Notes under the pieces: model-generated
The model's input: only the letters and a program-made list of their open reading frames with translations
Databases searched by the model: none
Told to the model about the DNA's origin: nothing
Position numbers and translations under genes: made by a program
Assembly (NCBI GenBank): GCA_024803745.1
Contig: JANJXV010000016.1
Coordinates: 43,902,025 to 43,966,024, forward strand
Origin: Megascapheus bottae
Taxonomy: Eukaryota; Chordata; Mammalia; Rodentia; Geomyidae
DNA: 64,000 nt
Direction: 5' to 3'
Shown: piece after piece, positions 35,008 to 48,075 of the stretch
Position numbering within the stretch: position 1 is the first letter of the stretch
How the letters are laid out: every line of letters starts with the position of its first letter

Positions 35008-38000
35008 TCAAGACCACTTTCATTGTTGAAAATGTTTAAATTTGATTAAAAAATAAATAAAACAAAACTGACAGATACAGAAACCTCAAAGAATCATGAG
35101 CACGAGAAGGCTGATGAGCAGCCCCTGAGAACCTCTCCAGCTCTCCACATATTTGTAAGCAGACCGAGGAGCAGGACTTGCCAGCTTTACAGGAACCAAG
35201 AGAAGAATTTTTGCAAGTGAAGGAAAGCATCCCAGTAGAAAGGCATCATAGAGCATCTACACACGTTATTATACACACCACACAACATGGCGTAGAGAGG
35301 CACACACTAGATGTCAGGCTACAGCAGGGATGCATTTCCAGTCCTTACAGAAGTGTCGTCTGTAGAGTCCTGTGAAAACTATCAGTCCTGAATCCTCAGC
35401 GGTGAGGAGATCTTGCATACGATCCTCATTTCTTAGGCCTTCCCCCCCCCACATTTTCCATTTCTCCTTACGTCTCTCATCTCCACCACAGAGTCTTCAT
35501 CCCTTCTTTCTAATCTCCATTTCTACATTTCTGGGGCAATTACATTTTCAGCTCTTTAAAAATATTAACAAATGCTTCTACATGATTTTCATCCGGTGAG
35601 AAAGGTAATAATTTTGTCATTATTCTCCTGAAATTCTTTAGCTTGGAAATATTTAATTCAATGTATGGTTAGCAGAGCCAGACACCAAACATGACATAAC
35701 TAGTTCAAAGCAGCCCTGTATCCTAAAATTCAGTACACATTTTCTACATAATGATTCTAAAGAGCATTTGATTGGTTCACTAATTCAAGACTTTCAAATG
35801 TCCTCTAAATGTTATCACTACTTTCAGCTGAAGAGTGGGGAGTAGAGACTCACACTGAGGTATGGAGGCAGGAAGCTAAAACTGGGAGACAGTTTTATGT
35901 TCTAACCATACTGCCAAAACTATTACTGCCCATAATTTGATTCTATGTAAACTGTTACTAATAAAATATCTCCTAGTGATGAGCAGCAAACTGTGCAATT
36001 AAAGAAACCTCTGTCCTGCAAAAGTCACATCGGAAGTAGTAAAGACAAAACGCAATCGAAGAAGAGTGTCAAGTTAGGTAAGAGGAGAAGCTTCATGGAA
36101 TATGGGTAGCCACAGAGAAGAGGAAAAATCGCATCAACGAGAATATTGTCAAAACTCTTTAAAAAGCTAATCATCGGTCGATAAGTAACAACTTATACAT
36201 AAAAAGTAATAATTGACAAAAATTTGTTTGAAAAACTGGAAGATAAACCAAGGCACTCTTCCAAGGAGTGAAGCGAAACAGACTAGATGGAATCAGAAGG
36301 AACAATAAATAAAACAACACATGAATCCCAGGGCATCCTGTTCAACCTGAAAGAAGCTGTAAAAATTCAACCCTGAATGAGGCGAGAGCTCAGATGAGAC
36401 AGGCCTGTGGTGTGGTGAGCACAATAGCACGCGGTGAACAAAATGCTAGTCATAAACAGAACTTACGCCATGCTTTCAGAAAGAGACAGAAACGATGAGG
36501 CCATGACACTGCACTGGCCTCATCCTTCTCCACCCGGAATTCCAAGCCCCCTCGCCTGCCGTTCACATGGAGGAGCCAAATAAACACCTTTCAATCATGT
36601 AAAAGCTCTAAGAAGGTACTTTGTAGAACTTCTTTTTACAAGAAGTCCTGGGAAAAGGTTTCCTTCACCTCTCCACCCAGATGGAACATATCAAGAAAGA
36701 AAATGGCCTGGAAGCCTAGAGCTGGACTCGTCAGGATGAGGATAGCGTGAGCCCAGCATAGAGTAGTCATGAAAGCAGCGCTGGGAAAGAGACGGGCTGG
36801 GGTGCAGGGGATCACAGAACCCATGGAGAAGAGGGAGGAATTCCCACAATAGCAACTCACAGACCTTGACAGCAAATGTCCGGAAGTTAGGCCACCACTC
36901 AGAGAACTGAGCACAGGACAGAAGGAAGGACAGTCGTAGAAGATGAAGCACGGCTTTAGACTCCTCATGACTCAACGGCCCAGGGTGTGCCTGTGGCCGT
37001 GCCGACACACGTGCTGACAGTAAGTTCAGTCACAAGATGACGGCACAGCTGCAGCTGGCGCCGTGGAGTTGGTGGAGAGAAGGGACTTGCGCAGATCCTA
37101 CTGGAAAGTCAACTGTCTAAGATTTATGCCTCGGACACCAGTCGACATTTGCATTCACTGAACCAGCTGGCCGTGTGCTCTCTGGTGGTGCCGACCCAAG
37201 TAATTTATGTGCCTTTTCTCAACATCACCGAAGAGACTAGAGCCCTGACCTCGTACCCCGGCACGGTACCGCACAGACCCTGTGCCAGGAAAGTGCCAGA
37301 CGGAGCAGGCCAACAGGATCCAAAGCAAATTTGAAATAAAAGCATAAATGATTGATCATCCTCACTATAAAACACAGGGGATAGTCAAGACTTCCAAAGC
37401 TCTCACCTCTCACGTCAGAACGAAGTACGGACATGGCCGACACAGGATGGAGACAGTTCCCACGGAGGACTGTGTGCCGCGTGGTGCACTGGCCTTGGCT
37501 TTGGGGATGGGAGCTTGTTTTCTCGCTTTACAAGTCAGAATGCTTTCCCCGCGCATGGGAGACCTGGCGCCTCTCTCTTCTGTGGAGGAGTTAGACCTGT
37601 GCATCTCGGGGGAATGCCCGGAGCCTGCCCAGCTCTCTGAAGTAGGTGAATGTCCACTCAGCCAGCACGCAGGGCAGGGTGTGGGTAGCACAAGGAGGCA
37701 AGCGGGCGACAGCATCTTGCTCCTTTCTCAGGGGAAGGCACCAGGAGACCATCTCCACACACCCGGTGCTCCCTTCTCTTCTTTCTTGCAGCCTCCACCC
37801 TGGTGTTCCACTGAGTATGAGAATCCATGTCAGCGGCTGTCGTGCACACAGCCTCAAGGCTGTTCCTTCTCCCCATCCACCCTCTCCTCCCCTGGTTCTG
37901 TCGGGCCGCTGCTCTGTGATCTGCTCGTCTCACTCACTGAGTTCCTGCCAACTGTTACCGAGTGACAGTGATTCAGTTGGACACTTCCAGATGTCACATT

Positions 38001-39200
38001 GGCATGCAAAGCACATGTGTTCAGAGCCCACCTCAGCCTGGCTTTGTCATGGCAGAGGCCAGAAGCAGACCTGACGGCCTCCAGCTCAGACGAGACCGGA
38101 GGCCACCGCCAAACCTCGAGTCCCAGAGCCTCCACGGGAGAAGCAGCACACCATGGCTGCTCAGGTAGCCCCAGCGGGGCGGTGACACTTGGTTAGGGAG
38201 GCCACCGTGTGTACACACCTCCGGAGACAGAGTTCCCCCCACCCCACCCCACACACGTGGAGGCTCATGCTCATGGTGGGGGGGTGTGAAGGCTACAGGA
38301 TGGGAGTTGACTTCACTCAAGCTTGTAAACTAGAACACAACAGACTACTGTAAATCCCTTCACACATCCTGCCACTGTGAACAGCAGCTTCCTCTTAACA
38401 CACACGAATGATATTTAATATGCACAAACGAAATATAGTACGTAGCATAATCACAAATACAACTCTAATAACTATTTAGCTCTCGTGTTATTCGAGTATT
38501 TGATCTAACTAGCTGGTCAATACATAATGGAGTATTGATGGACACAGTACGTGAATGGTGATAGTTCATTATAAAATATGTGTGCTCCTATAAGCAAAGG
38601 CGTGGTTGTAAGCTCTGAGAAATTCCTCACGTTGATCTTGAACGTTTAACAGAGCAGATTGGAGTCTCTTCGACTCCAGGCCTGCGCTGCCGCGGCCCGC
38701 GTTGTGTCGGCTGCACTTCCTCGCCTCTACCGCCTGCTCCGAAGAGGAAAATGTCAAATGAGCTGTGTAACTGACTTGACTTGTGAAAATCAAATGCGGG
38801 AGTCACATGCAGTGAAATCTGATGTTGTGTAGAGCAGAATTCTGAAGTTTAGAAGCAGCCGCGTGGCTCTGCCTCGAGGCTGGGTGTGTAGCCCCAGGAC
38901 AGGCCTTGTGCCCCGCTGCAGCCCTCGCAGGCTCTCGGGCAGCTGATCAACTGACCCATTTCTTCCACAGATCCGTGGCACAAATCACACTGAGAGCTGC
39001 GAAACTTACTTAATATTTAAAGCATTTTGATGCTCAGATAAAAGGGGATTCAAGTTGTCACCAATTAGTGGGAAAAGACTAATTACTGTACAGACCTATG
39101 ATCTTTTGTAAGTAGAACCATTAAAGGAATCTAAGAGCTATCACTTCTTATGAAAAGAGCAGAGGTCCTCAGTAAGGCTCCTAACATCATGACTGTATGT
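35008..39200. other. Single-copy DNA, nothing recognised
   Basis: 4.2 kb without a recognised transposon. A-rich stretches at 36000-36400 might be very old repeat. The plus-strand frame 37348-37965 (205 codons) is the longest non-repeat frame in the window, but it has no domain, low-complexity Ser/Pro/Leu content and overlapping frames on both strands. 39000-39125 is AT-rich with CAATTAGTGGGAAAAGACTAATTACTG and could be conserved. Confidence 0.35.
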
Positions 39201-39261
<61 letters not shown>

Positions 39262-39773
39262 TGTGTGTGGGGGGTGGTGTGCGTGTGTGCCTGTGTGTGT
39301 GGTGTGTATGTGTGTGTGTGTGCTGTGTGTGTGTGGTGTGTATGTGTGTGTGTGTGCTGTGTGTGTGGTGTGTGTGTGTGTGTGTGGTGTGTGTGTGGTG
39401 TATGTGGTGTGTATGTGTGGTGTGTGTGTGTGTGGTGTGTGTGGTGTGTGTGTGGTGTGTGGTGTGTGTGTGTGGTGTGTGTGTGTGTGTGTGTGGTGTG
39501 TGTGTGGTGTATGTGGTGTGTGTGTGGTGTGTGTGTGTGTGTGGTGTGTGTGTGTGGTGTGTGTGGTGTGTGTGTGGTGTGTGGTGTGTGTGTGTGGTGT
39601 GTGTGTGTGTGTGGTGTGTGGTGTGTGTGTGTATGTGTGTGTGTGTGGTGTGTGTGGTGTGTGTGGTGTGTGTGTGTATGTGTGTGGGTGTGGTGTGTGT
39701 GTGCGTGTGTGTGTGTGGTGTGTGTGTGTGGTGTGTGTGTGTGTGGTGTGTGTGGTGTGTGTGTGTGTGTGTG
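39201..39773. repeat. Long compound TG/TGG microsatellite
   Basis: About 570 bp of TG units regularly broken by an extra G (GTGGTGTGT). Blocks such as GTGTGGTGTGTATGTGTG recur, showing that the array also grew by duplication of larger units. Open frames up to 287 codons on both strands (Cys/Val or His/Thr) are artefacts. Confidence 0.97.
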
Positions 39774-40074
39774 ATGAATGTGAGACTGTATGTGTGTAAT
39801 ATGTGAATGTATGGGTGAGTGCAGTGAATTCTGATTGTGTGCATATGTGAACAGTTGTCTAATCACTAAGCAGGCACCTTTTCTGAAGGTGTGTGGTGTA
39901 AAAAGGAGAGACCATTGTGGACAGCTCCGTGTCGGCACTGCTGTGTTATTCAAATCTGTTCGATGGGCTTTTATCTCAAAAAAATCTTTCCTCTTCCCAA
40001 CCACACTTTAACTACGTGGGGCTCTGCCTGAGCCTCAGGCAGACACTGCTGCTGTGAAGGCCCCAGAGGCAGGA
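39774..40074. other. Single-copy spacer between two tandem arrays
   Basis: Non-repetitive, no gene seen; ends at AGGCAGGATGG, where the satellite begins. Confidence 0.5.
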
Positions 40075-41850
40075 TGGAAGTGATGGAAGTGATGGAAGAA
40101 GTGATGGAAGTGATGGAAGTGATGGAGTGATGGAAGAAGTGATGGAAGTGATGAAGTGATGGAAGAAGTGATGGAAGTGATGGAAGTGATGAAGTGATGG
40201 AAGAAGTGATGGAAGTGATGGAAGTGATGGAAGTGATGGTAGTGATGGAAGTGATGGAAGTGATGAAGTGATGAAGTGATGAAGTGATGAAGTGATGTAG
40301 TGATGGAGTGATGAAGTGATGAAGTGATGGAGTGATGAAGTGATGAAGTGATGAAGTGATGAAGTGATGAAGTGATGAAGTGATGGAAGTGATGAAGTGA
40401 TGGAGTGATGAAGTGATGAAGTGATGAAGTGATGAAGTGATGAAGTGATGAAGTGATGGAGTGATGAAGTGATGAAGTGATGAAGTGATGGAGTGATGGA
40501 GTGATGAAGTGATGAAGTGATGAAGTGATGAAGTGATGGAGTGATGAAGTGATGAAGTGATGAAGTGATGAAGTGATGAAGTGATGGAGTGATGAAGTGA
40601 TGAAGTGATGGAGTGATGGAAGTGATGGAAGTGATGGTAGTGATGGAAGTGATGAAGTGATGAAGTGATGGAAGTGATGAAGTGATGAAGTGATGAAGTG
40701 ATGGAGTGATGGAAGTGATGGAAGTGATGGAAGTGATGAAGTGATGAAGTGATGGAAGTGATGAAGTGATGGAGTGATGAAGTGATGAAGTGATGGAAGT
40801 GATGGAGTGATGGAGTGATGAAGTGATGAAGTGATGAAGTGATGGAGTGATGGAGTGATGAAGTGATGAAGTGATGAAGTGATGAAGTGATGTAGTGATG
40901 GAGTGATGAAGTGATGAAGTGACGGAGTGATGAAGTGATGAAGTGATGAAGTGATGAAGTGATGAAGTGATGAAGTGATGGAAGTGATGAAGTGATGGAG
41001 TGATGAAGTGATGAAGTGATGAAGTGATGAAGTGATGAAGTGATGAAGTGATGGAGTGATGAAGTGATGAAGTGATGGAAGTGATGAAGTGATGAAGTGA
41101 TGGAAGTGATGAAGTGATGGAGTGATGAAGTGATGAAGTGATGGAAGTGATGAAGTGATGGAGTGATGAAGTGATGAAGTGATGGAGTGATGAAGTGATG
41201 AAGTGATGAAGTGATGAAGTGATGAAGTGATGAAGTGATGGAGTGATGAAGTGATGGAAGTGATGGAAGTGATGGAGTGATGAAGTGATGAAGTGATGGA
41301 AGTGATGGAGTGATGGAGTGATGAAGTGATGAAGTGATGAAGTGATGGAGTGATGGAGTGATGAAGTGATGAAGTGATGAAGTGATGAAGTGATGTAGTG
41401 ATGGAGTGATGAAGTGATGAAGTGATGGAGTGATGAAGTGATGAAGTGATGAAGTGATGAAGTGATGAAGTGATGAAGTGATGGAAGTGATGAAGTGATG
41501 GAGTGATGAAGTGATGAAGTGATGAAGTGATGAAGTGATGAAGTGATGAAGTGATGGAGTGATGAAGTGATGAAGTGATGGAAGTGATGAAGTGATGAAG
41601 TGATGGAAGTGAAGTGATGAGTGATGAAGTGATGAAGTGATGGAGTGATGAAGTGATGAAGTGATGAAGTGATGAAGTGATGAAGTGATGAAGATGAAGT
41701 GATGAAGTGATGAAGTGATGAAGTGATGAGTGATGAAGTGATGGAAGTGATGAAGTGATGAAGTGATGAAGTGATGGAAGTGATGAAGTGATGGAGTGAT
41801 GAAGTGATGAAGTGATGAAGTGATGAAGTGATGAAGTGATGTGATGAAGT
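40075..41850. repeat. 8/9-bp satellite array, left block
   Basis: Head-to-tail GATGAAGT with variants GATGGAGT (8 bp) and GATGGAAGT (9 bp); rare GATGTAGT and GACGGAGT. The 9-bp form dominates the outer edge (40075-40270). A marker GATGTAGTGATGGAGT recurs near 40294, 40889 and 41392, so blocks of about 500-600 bp were duplicated (higher-order structure). From about 41600 small indels appear (GATGAGT, AAGATGAAG). Confidence 0.95.
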
Positions 41851-42080
41851 GATGATATGAATAGATTGATGATTGAAGAAGTGATGAATAGAGTAATTAT
41901 GAATGATAATAGAAGATGATAAGAAGTGATGAAGTTATGAAGTGATGAAGTATGAATATATAAGTGAATTGATGAAGTGATGAAGTGATTAAGTGATGAG
42001 TAGAAGAATTGATGAAGATAAGATGAAGATGATTGAAGATATATAGTATAATATATAAGTGATGAATATCATCTATAATA
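41851..42080. repeat. Degenerate transition zone
   Basis: The satellite loses its register: GATGATATGAATAGATTG, GAATGATAATAGAAG and similar words show many indels. At about 42060-42075 the polarity flips from GAT-type to ATC-type words (GTGATGAATATCATC). This looks more like low-quality consensus than ordinary sequence decay. Confidence 0.7.
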
Positions 42081-43138
42081 ATTTCATCAATATATTCATA
42101 TCATTAATCATCCTATAATCCTATCATCCTATCATCCTATCAATCCTATCATAATATAATCCTATATTCATATAATACTATCATAATATAATAATATATC
42201 CTATAATCCTAATAATTCTATCATCCTATATCCTATATCCTATCATCTATCATCCTATCATCCTATAATCTATCATCATACCTATCAATCCTATAATAAT
42301 ATAATCCTATAATCCTATCATACTATCATCTATATCCTATCATCCTATAATTATCATTATATCATCCTATCATCTATAATCCTATCATCCTATCATCCTA
42401 TCATCCTATCATCCTATCATTCTATCATCCTATCATCCTATCATCCTATCATCCTATCATCCTATCATCCTATAATATAATCTATAATATATCATCTATC
42501 ATCCTATCATATCATCCTATCATCACTATCATCCTATCATTCTATCATTCCTATCATCCTATCATCCTATCATCCTAATCTATCATCTATCATCTATCAT
42601 TCTATCATTCATATCATCCTATCATCCTATAATCCTATCATCCTATCATCTATCATCCTATCATCCTATCATCCTATCATCTATCATCCTATCATCCTAT
42701 CATCTATCATCCTATCATCCTATCATCTATCATCCTATCATCCTAATCTATCATCCTATCATCTATCATCCTATCATCCTATCATCCTATCATCCTCCTA
42801 TCATCTATCATCTCTATCATCCTATCATCCTATCATTCTATCATTCCTATCATCCTATCATCCTATCATCCTATCATCCTATCATCCTATCATCCTATCA
42901 TTCTATCATCCTATCATCCTATCATCTATCATCTATCATCCTATCATCCTATCATCTATCATCCTATCATCCTATCATCTATCAACCCTATCATTCTATC
43001 ATCCTATCAATCCTATCATCCTATCATCCTATCATCCTATCATCCTATCAATCTATCATCCTATCAATCCTATCATCCTATCATCTATCATTCTATCATT
43101 CTATCATCCTATCATCCTATCATCCTATCATCCTATCA
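42081..43138. repeat. ATCCTATC array next to an assembly gap
   Basis: About 1 kb of ATCCTATC (complement GATAGGAT), an 8-bp unit, with abundant one- and two-base deletions (ATCTATC, ATAATCC) that become fewer toward the gap. Direction and unit differ from the GATGAAGT arrays on both sides. Confidence 0.9.
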
Positions 43139-43238
43139 NNNNNNNNNNNNNNNNNNNNNNNNNNNNNNNNNNNNNNNNNNNNNNNNNNNNNNNNNNNNNN
43201 NNNNNNNNNNNNNNNNNNNNNNNNNNNNNNNNNNNNNN
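43139..43238. other. Assembly gap, 100 N
   Basis: Exactly 100 undetermined bases, the conventional placeholder for a gap of unknown size. The true array length is therefore unknown. Confidence 0.99.
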
Positions 43239-46200
43239 ATGGAGTGATGGAGTGATGAAGTGATGAAGTGATGGAGTGATGGAGTGATGGAGTGATGGAG
43301 TGATGAAGTGATGAAGTGATGGAGTGATGGAGTGATGGAGTGATAAAGTGATGAAGTGATGGAGCGATGAAGTGATGAAGTGATGGAGTGATGGAGTGAT
43401 GGAGTGATGGAGTGATGAAGTGATGAAGTGATGGAGTGATGGAGTGATGAAGTGATGAAGTGATGAAGTGATGGATTGATGGAGTGATGGAGTGATGGAG
43501 TGATGGAGTGATGAAGTGATGAAGTGATGAAGTGATGGAGTGATGGAGTGATGAAGTGATGAAGTGATGAAGTGATGGAGTGATGGAGTGATGAAGTGAT
43601 GAAGTGATGGAGTGATGAAGTGATGAAGTGATGAAGTGATGAAGTGATGGAGTGATGGAGTGATGAAGTGATGAAGTGATGGAGTGATGGAGTGATGAAG
43701 TGATGAAGTGATGAAGTGATGAAGTGATGGAGTGATGGAGTGATGAAGTGATGGAGTGATGGAGTGATGAAGTGATGAAGTGATGGAGTGATGGAGTGAT
43801 GAAGTGATGAAGTGATGGAGTGATGGAGTGATGATGTGATGAAGTGATGAAGTGATGAAGTGATGGAGTGATGAAGTGATGAAGTGATGAAGTGATGGAG
43901 TGATGGAGTGATGAAGTGATGAAGTGATGAAGTGATGAAGTGATGAAGTGATGGAGTGATGAAGTGATGAAGTGATGAAGTGATGAAGTGATGGAGTGAT
44001 GGAGTGATGAAGTGATGAAGTGATGAAGTGATGAAGTGATGTAGTGATGAAGTGATGAAGTGATGAAGTGATGAAGTGATGAAGTGATGAAGTGATGAAG
44101 TGATGAAGTGATGGAGTGATGAAGTGATGAAGTGATGGAAGTGATGAAGTGATGAAGTGATGGAAGTGATGAAGTGATGAAGTGATGAAGTGATGAAGTG
44201 ATGGAAGTGATGAAGTGATGGAGTGATGAAGTGATGGAGTGATGAAGTGATGAAGTGATGGAGTGATGGAGTGATGAAGTGATGAAGTGATGAAGTGATG
44301 ATTTGATGGAGTGATGGAGTGATGAAGTGATGAAGTGATGAAGTGATGAAGTGATGGAAGTGATGAAGTGATGAAGTGATGAAGTGATGGAGTGATGAAG
44401 TGATGAAGTGATGGAGTGATGAAGTGATGAAGTGATGGAGTGATGGAGTGATGGAGTGATGAAGTGATGAAGTGATGAAGTGATGAAGTGATGAAGTGAT
44501 GGAAGTGATGAAGTGATGAAGTGATGGAGTGATGAAGTGATGAAGTGATGGAGTGATGGAGTGATGAAGTGATGAAGTGATGAAGTGATGATTTGATGGA
44601 GTGATGGAGTGATGAAGTGATGAAGTGATGAAGTGATGAAGTGATGAAGTGATGGAGTGATGGAGTGATGGAGTGATGAAGTGATGGAGTGATGAAGTGA
44701 TGAAGTGATGGAGTGATGAAGTGATGAAGTGATGAAGTGATGAAGTGATGAAGTGATGAAGTGATGGAGTGATGAAGTGATGAAGTGATGGAGTGATGAA
44801 GTGATGAAGTGATGGAGTGATGGAGTGATGGAGTGATGAAGTGATGAAGTGATGAAGTGATGAAGTGATGAAGTGATGGAGTGACGAAGTGATGAAGTGA
44901 TGGTAGTGATGGAAGTGATGGAGTGATGAAGTGATGGAGTGATGGAGTGATGAAGTGATGAAGTGATGAAGTGATGGAGTGATGAAGTGATGAAGTGATG
45001 AAGTGATGAAGTGATGAAGTGATGGAGTGATGGAGTGATGGAGTGATGAAGTGATGAAGTGATGAAGTGATGATTTGATGGAGTGATGGAGTGATGAAGT
45101 GATGAAGTGATGAAGTGATGAAGTGATGAAGTGATGGAGTGATGGAGTGATGGAGTGATGGAGTGATGGAGTGATGAAGTGATGAAGTGATGAAGTGATG
45201 GAGTGATGAAGTGATGAAGTGATGAAGTGATGGAGTGATGGAGTGATGAAGTGATGGAGTGATGAAGTGATGAAGTGATGGAGTGATGAAGTGATGAAGT
45301 GATGAAGTGATGAAGTGATGGAGTGATGAAGTGATGAAGTGATGAAGTGATGAAGTGATGAAGTGATGAAGTGATGGAGTGATGGAGTGATGAAGTGATG
45401 AAGTGATGGAGTGATGGAGTGATGAAGTGATGAAGTGATGAAGTGATGAAGTGATGGAGTGATGAAGTGATGAAGTGATGAAGTGATGAAGTGATGAAGT
45501 GATGGAGTGATGAAGTGATGAAGTGATGAAGTGATGAAGTGATGAAGTGATGAAGTGATGAAGTGATGGAGTGATGAAGTGATGAAGTGATGGAGTGATG
45601 GAAGTGATGAAGTGATGGAGTGATGAAGTGATGAAGTGATGGAGTGATGAAGTGATGAAGTGATGAAGTGATGGAAGTGATGGAGTGATGAAGTGATGAA
45701 GTGATGGAGTGATGGAAGTGATGAAGTGATGGAGTGATGAAGTGATGAAGTGATGAAGTGATGGAAGTGATGGAAGTGATGGAAGTGATGGAAGTGATGG
45801 TAGTGATGGAAGTGATGGAAGTGATGGAGTGATGGAGTGATGAAGTGATGAAGTGATGAAGTGATGATTTGATGGAGTGATGGAGTGATGAAGTGATGAA
45901 GTGATGAAGTGATGAAGTGATGGAAGTGATGAAGTGATGAAGTGATGAAGTGATGGAGTGATGAAGTGATGAAGTGATGGAGTGATGAAGTGATGAAGTG
46001 ATGGAGTGATGGAGTGATGGAGTGATGAAGTGATGAAGTGATGAAGTGATGAAGTGATGAAGTGATGGAAGTGATGAAGTGATGAAGTGATGAAGTGATG
46101 GAGTGATGAAGTGATGAAGTGATGGAGTGATGAAGTGATGAAGTGATGAAGTGATGAAGTGATGAAGTGATGGAGTGATGGAGTGATGAAGTGATGAAGT

Positions 46201-47617
46201 GATGAAGTGATGAAGTGATGAAGTGATGGAGTGATGGAGTGATGGAGTGATGAAGTGATGGAGTGATGAAGTGATGAAGTGATGGAGTGATGGAGTGATG
46301 GAGTGATGGAGTGATGAAGTGATGAAGTGATGAAGTGATGATTTGATGGAGTGATGGAGTGATGAAGTGATGAAGTGATGAAGTGATGAAGTGATGAAGT
46401 GATGGAGTGATGGAGTGATGAAGTGATGAAGTGATGAAGTGATGGAGTGATGGAGTGATGAAGTGATGAAGTGATGGAGTGATGGAGTGATGAAGTGATG
46501 GAGTGATGAAGTGATGAAGTGATGGAGTGATGAAGTGATGAAGTGATGAAGTGATGAAGTGATGGAGTGATGAAGTGATGAAGTGATGAAGTGATGAAGT
46601 GATGAAGTGATGAAGTGATGAAGTGATGGAGTGATGGAAGTGATGGAGTGATGGAGTGATGGAGTGATAGAAGTGATGAAGTGATGAAGTGATGGAGTGA
46701 TGGAGTGATGAAGTGATGAAGTGATGGAGTGATGGAGTGATGAAGTGATGAAGTGATGAAGTGATGAAGTGATGGAGTGATGAAGTGATGAAGTGATGAA
46801 GTGATGAAGTGATGAAGTGATGAAGTGATGAAGTGATGAATTGATGGAGTGATGGAAGTGATGAAGTGATGGAGTGATGAAGTGATGAAGTGATGAAGTG
46901 ATGAAGTGATGAAGTGATGGAGTGATGGAGTGATGAAGTGATGGAGTGATGAAGTGATGAAGTGATGGAGTGATGAAGTGATGAAGTGATGAAGTGATGG
47001 AGTGATGAAGTGATGAAGTGATGAAGTGATGAAGTGATGAAGTGATGGAGTGATGAAGTGATGAAGTGATGGAGTGATGGAGTGATGGAGTGATGGAGTG
47101 ATGAAGTGATGAAGTGATGAAGTGATGAAGTGATGAAGTGATGAAGTGATGAAGTGATGGAGTGATGAAGTGATGAAGTGATGAAGTGATGGAGTGATGA
47201 AGTGATGAAGTGATGGAGTGATGAAGTGATGAAGTGATGAAGTGATGGAAGTGATGGAAGTGATGGAAGTGATGGAAGTGATGGTAGTGATGGAAGTGAT
47301 GGAAGTGATGGAAGTGATGGAAGTGATGGAAGTGATGGAAGTGATGATGGAAGTGATGGTAGTGATGGAAGTGAAGTGATGGAAGTGAAGTGATTGAAGT
47401 GAAGTGATGGAAGTGATGGAAGTGTTGGAAGTGATGGAAGTGATTGATGGAAGTGATGGTAGTGATGGAAGTAAAGTGATGGAAGTGAAGTGATTGAAGT
47501 GAAGTGATGGAAGTGATGGAAGTGTTGGAAGTGATGGAAGTGATGGTAGTGATGGAAGTGATGGAAGTGATGGAAGTGATAGAAGTGATGGAAGTGATGA
47601 TGGAAGTGATGGTAGTG
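43239..47617. repeat. 8/9-bp satellite array, right block
   Basis: About 4.4 kb of GATGAAGT/GATGGAGT with islands of the 9-bp GATGGAAGT and GATGGTAGT. The rare marker GATGATTTGATGG recurs near 44300, 44590, 45070, 45865 and 46340, showing block duplication. The outer edge (47240-47617) is again rich in the 9-bp unit and holds a 100-bp tandem duplication (47347 on, repeated at 47447 on). The minus strand is stop-free in all three frames across the 8-bp unit, giving a spurious 1534-codon frame (repeat TSSLHHFI) that also reads through the N gap. Not a gene. Confidence 0.96.
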
Positions 47618-48075
47618 GTCCCCGCCCAGCAGTAAGGTTGGGGGGGGTACAGGGCAGAGAAATAACCCCAGCTAGCAGCTAACGTCTCTACGCCATCATG
47701 TCCCAAGAGGTTCTTAGCTACCACGGGGGAGATGAGGCAGACACCAGATAAGTGGGCAGCTCCGCATCTCAGGGCTCATTGTCCTTTCCCTGCTGGCCTG
47801 GAGGAGGAGGCGGATGGCGTCTGCATACACTTCCCAGGCATCGAAATGGCCTGACAACTCCCTCACAGTGAGCCCGCCACACCGTGGACAAGCGTTCAAG
47901 CCTGTCCTGTCTCTCCACTGGCTCCACGGTCACTTTGCTCTCTCTCTTTTTAAGTAGATAGGTTATGAGTCTGGTAACTTTACAGCTCTGATGTTCTTGA
48001 GAAGAAATATGTGACTAGATGGGGGAAAAAGCCCAGTCTTATTGAAAGGCTAAGAAAGTGTCAAAGAAGGTGTGG
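47618..48075. other. Single-copy DNA, nothing recognised
   Basis: Unique sequence resumes at GGTCCCCGCCCAGCAG. Holds a short G-run (47640-47647). Confidence 0.5.

Noticed and set aside
37348..37965. 205-codon plus-strand open frame
   Set aside because: Longest non-repeat frame, but no recognisable domain, Ser/Pro/Leu-biased, overlapped by frames of similar length on both strands, and without exon context.
39131..40004. His/Thr-rich frames up to 287 codons
   Set aside because: Entirely produced by the TG/TGG microsatellite; all frames of an alternating dinucleotide stay open.
40075..43138. CRISPR-like array because of the short regular repeat
   Set aside because: Units are directly tandem with no unique spacers, and the surroundings are mammalian. 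It is a satellite.
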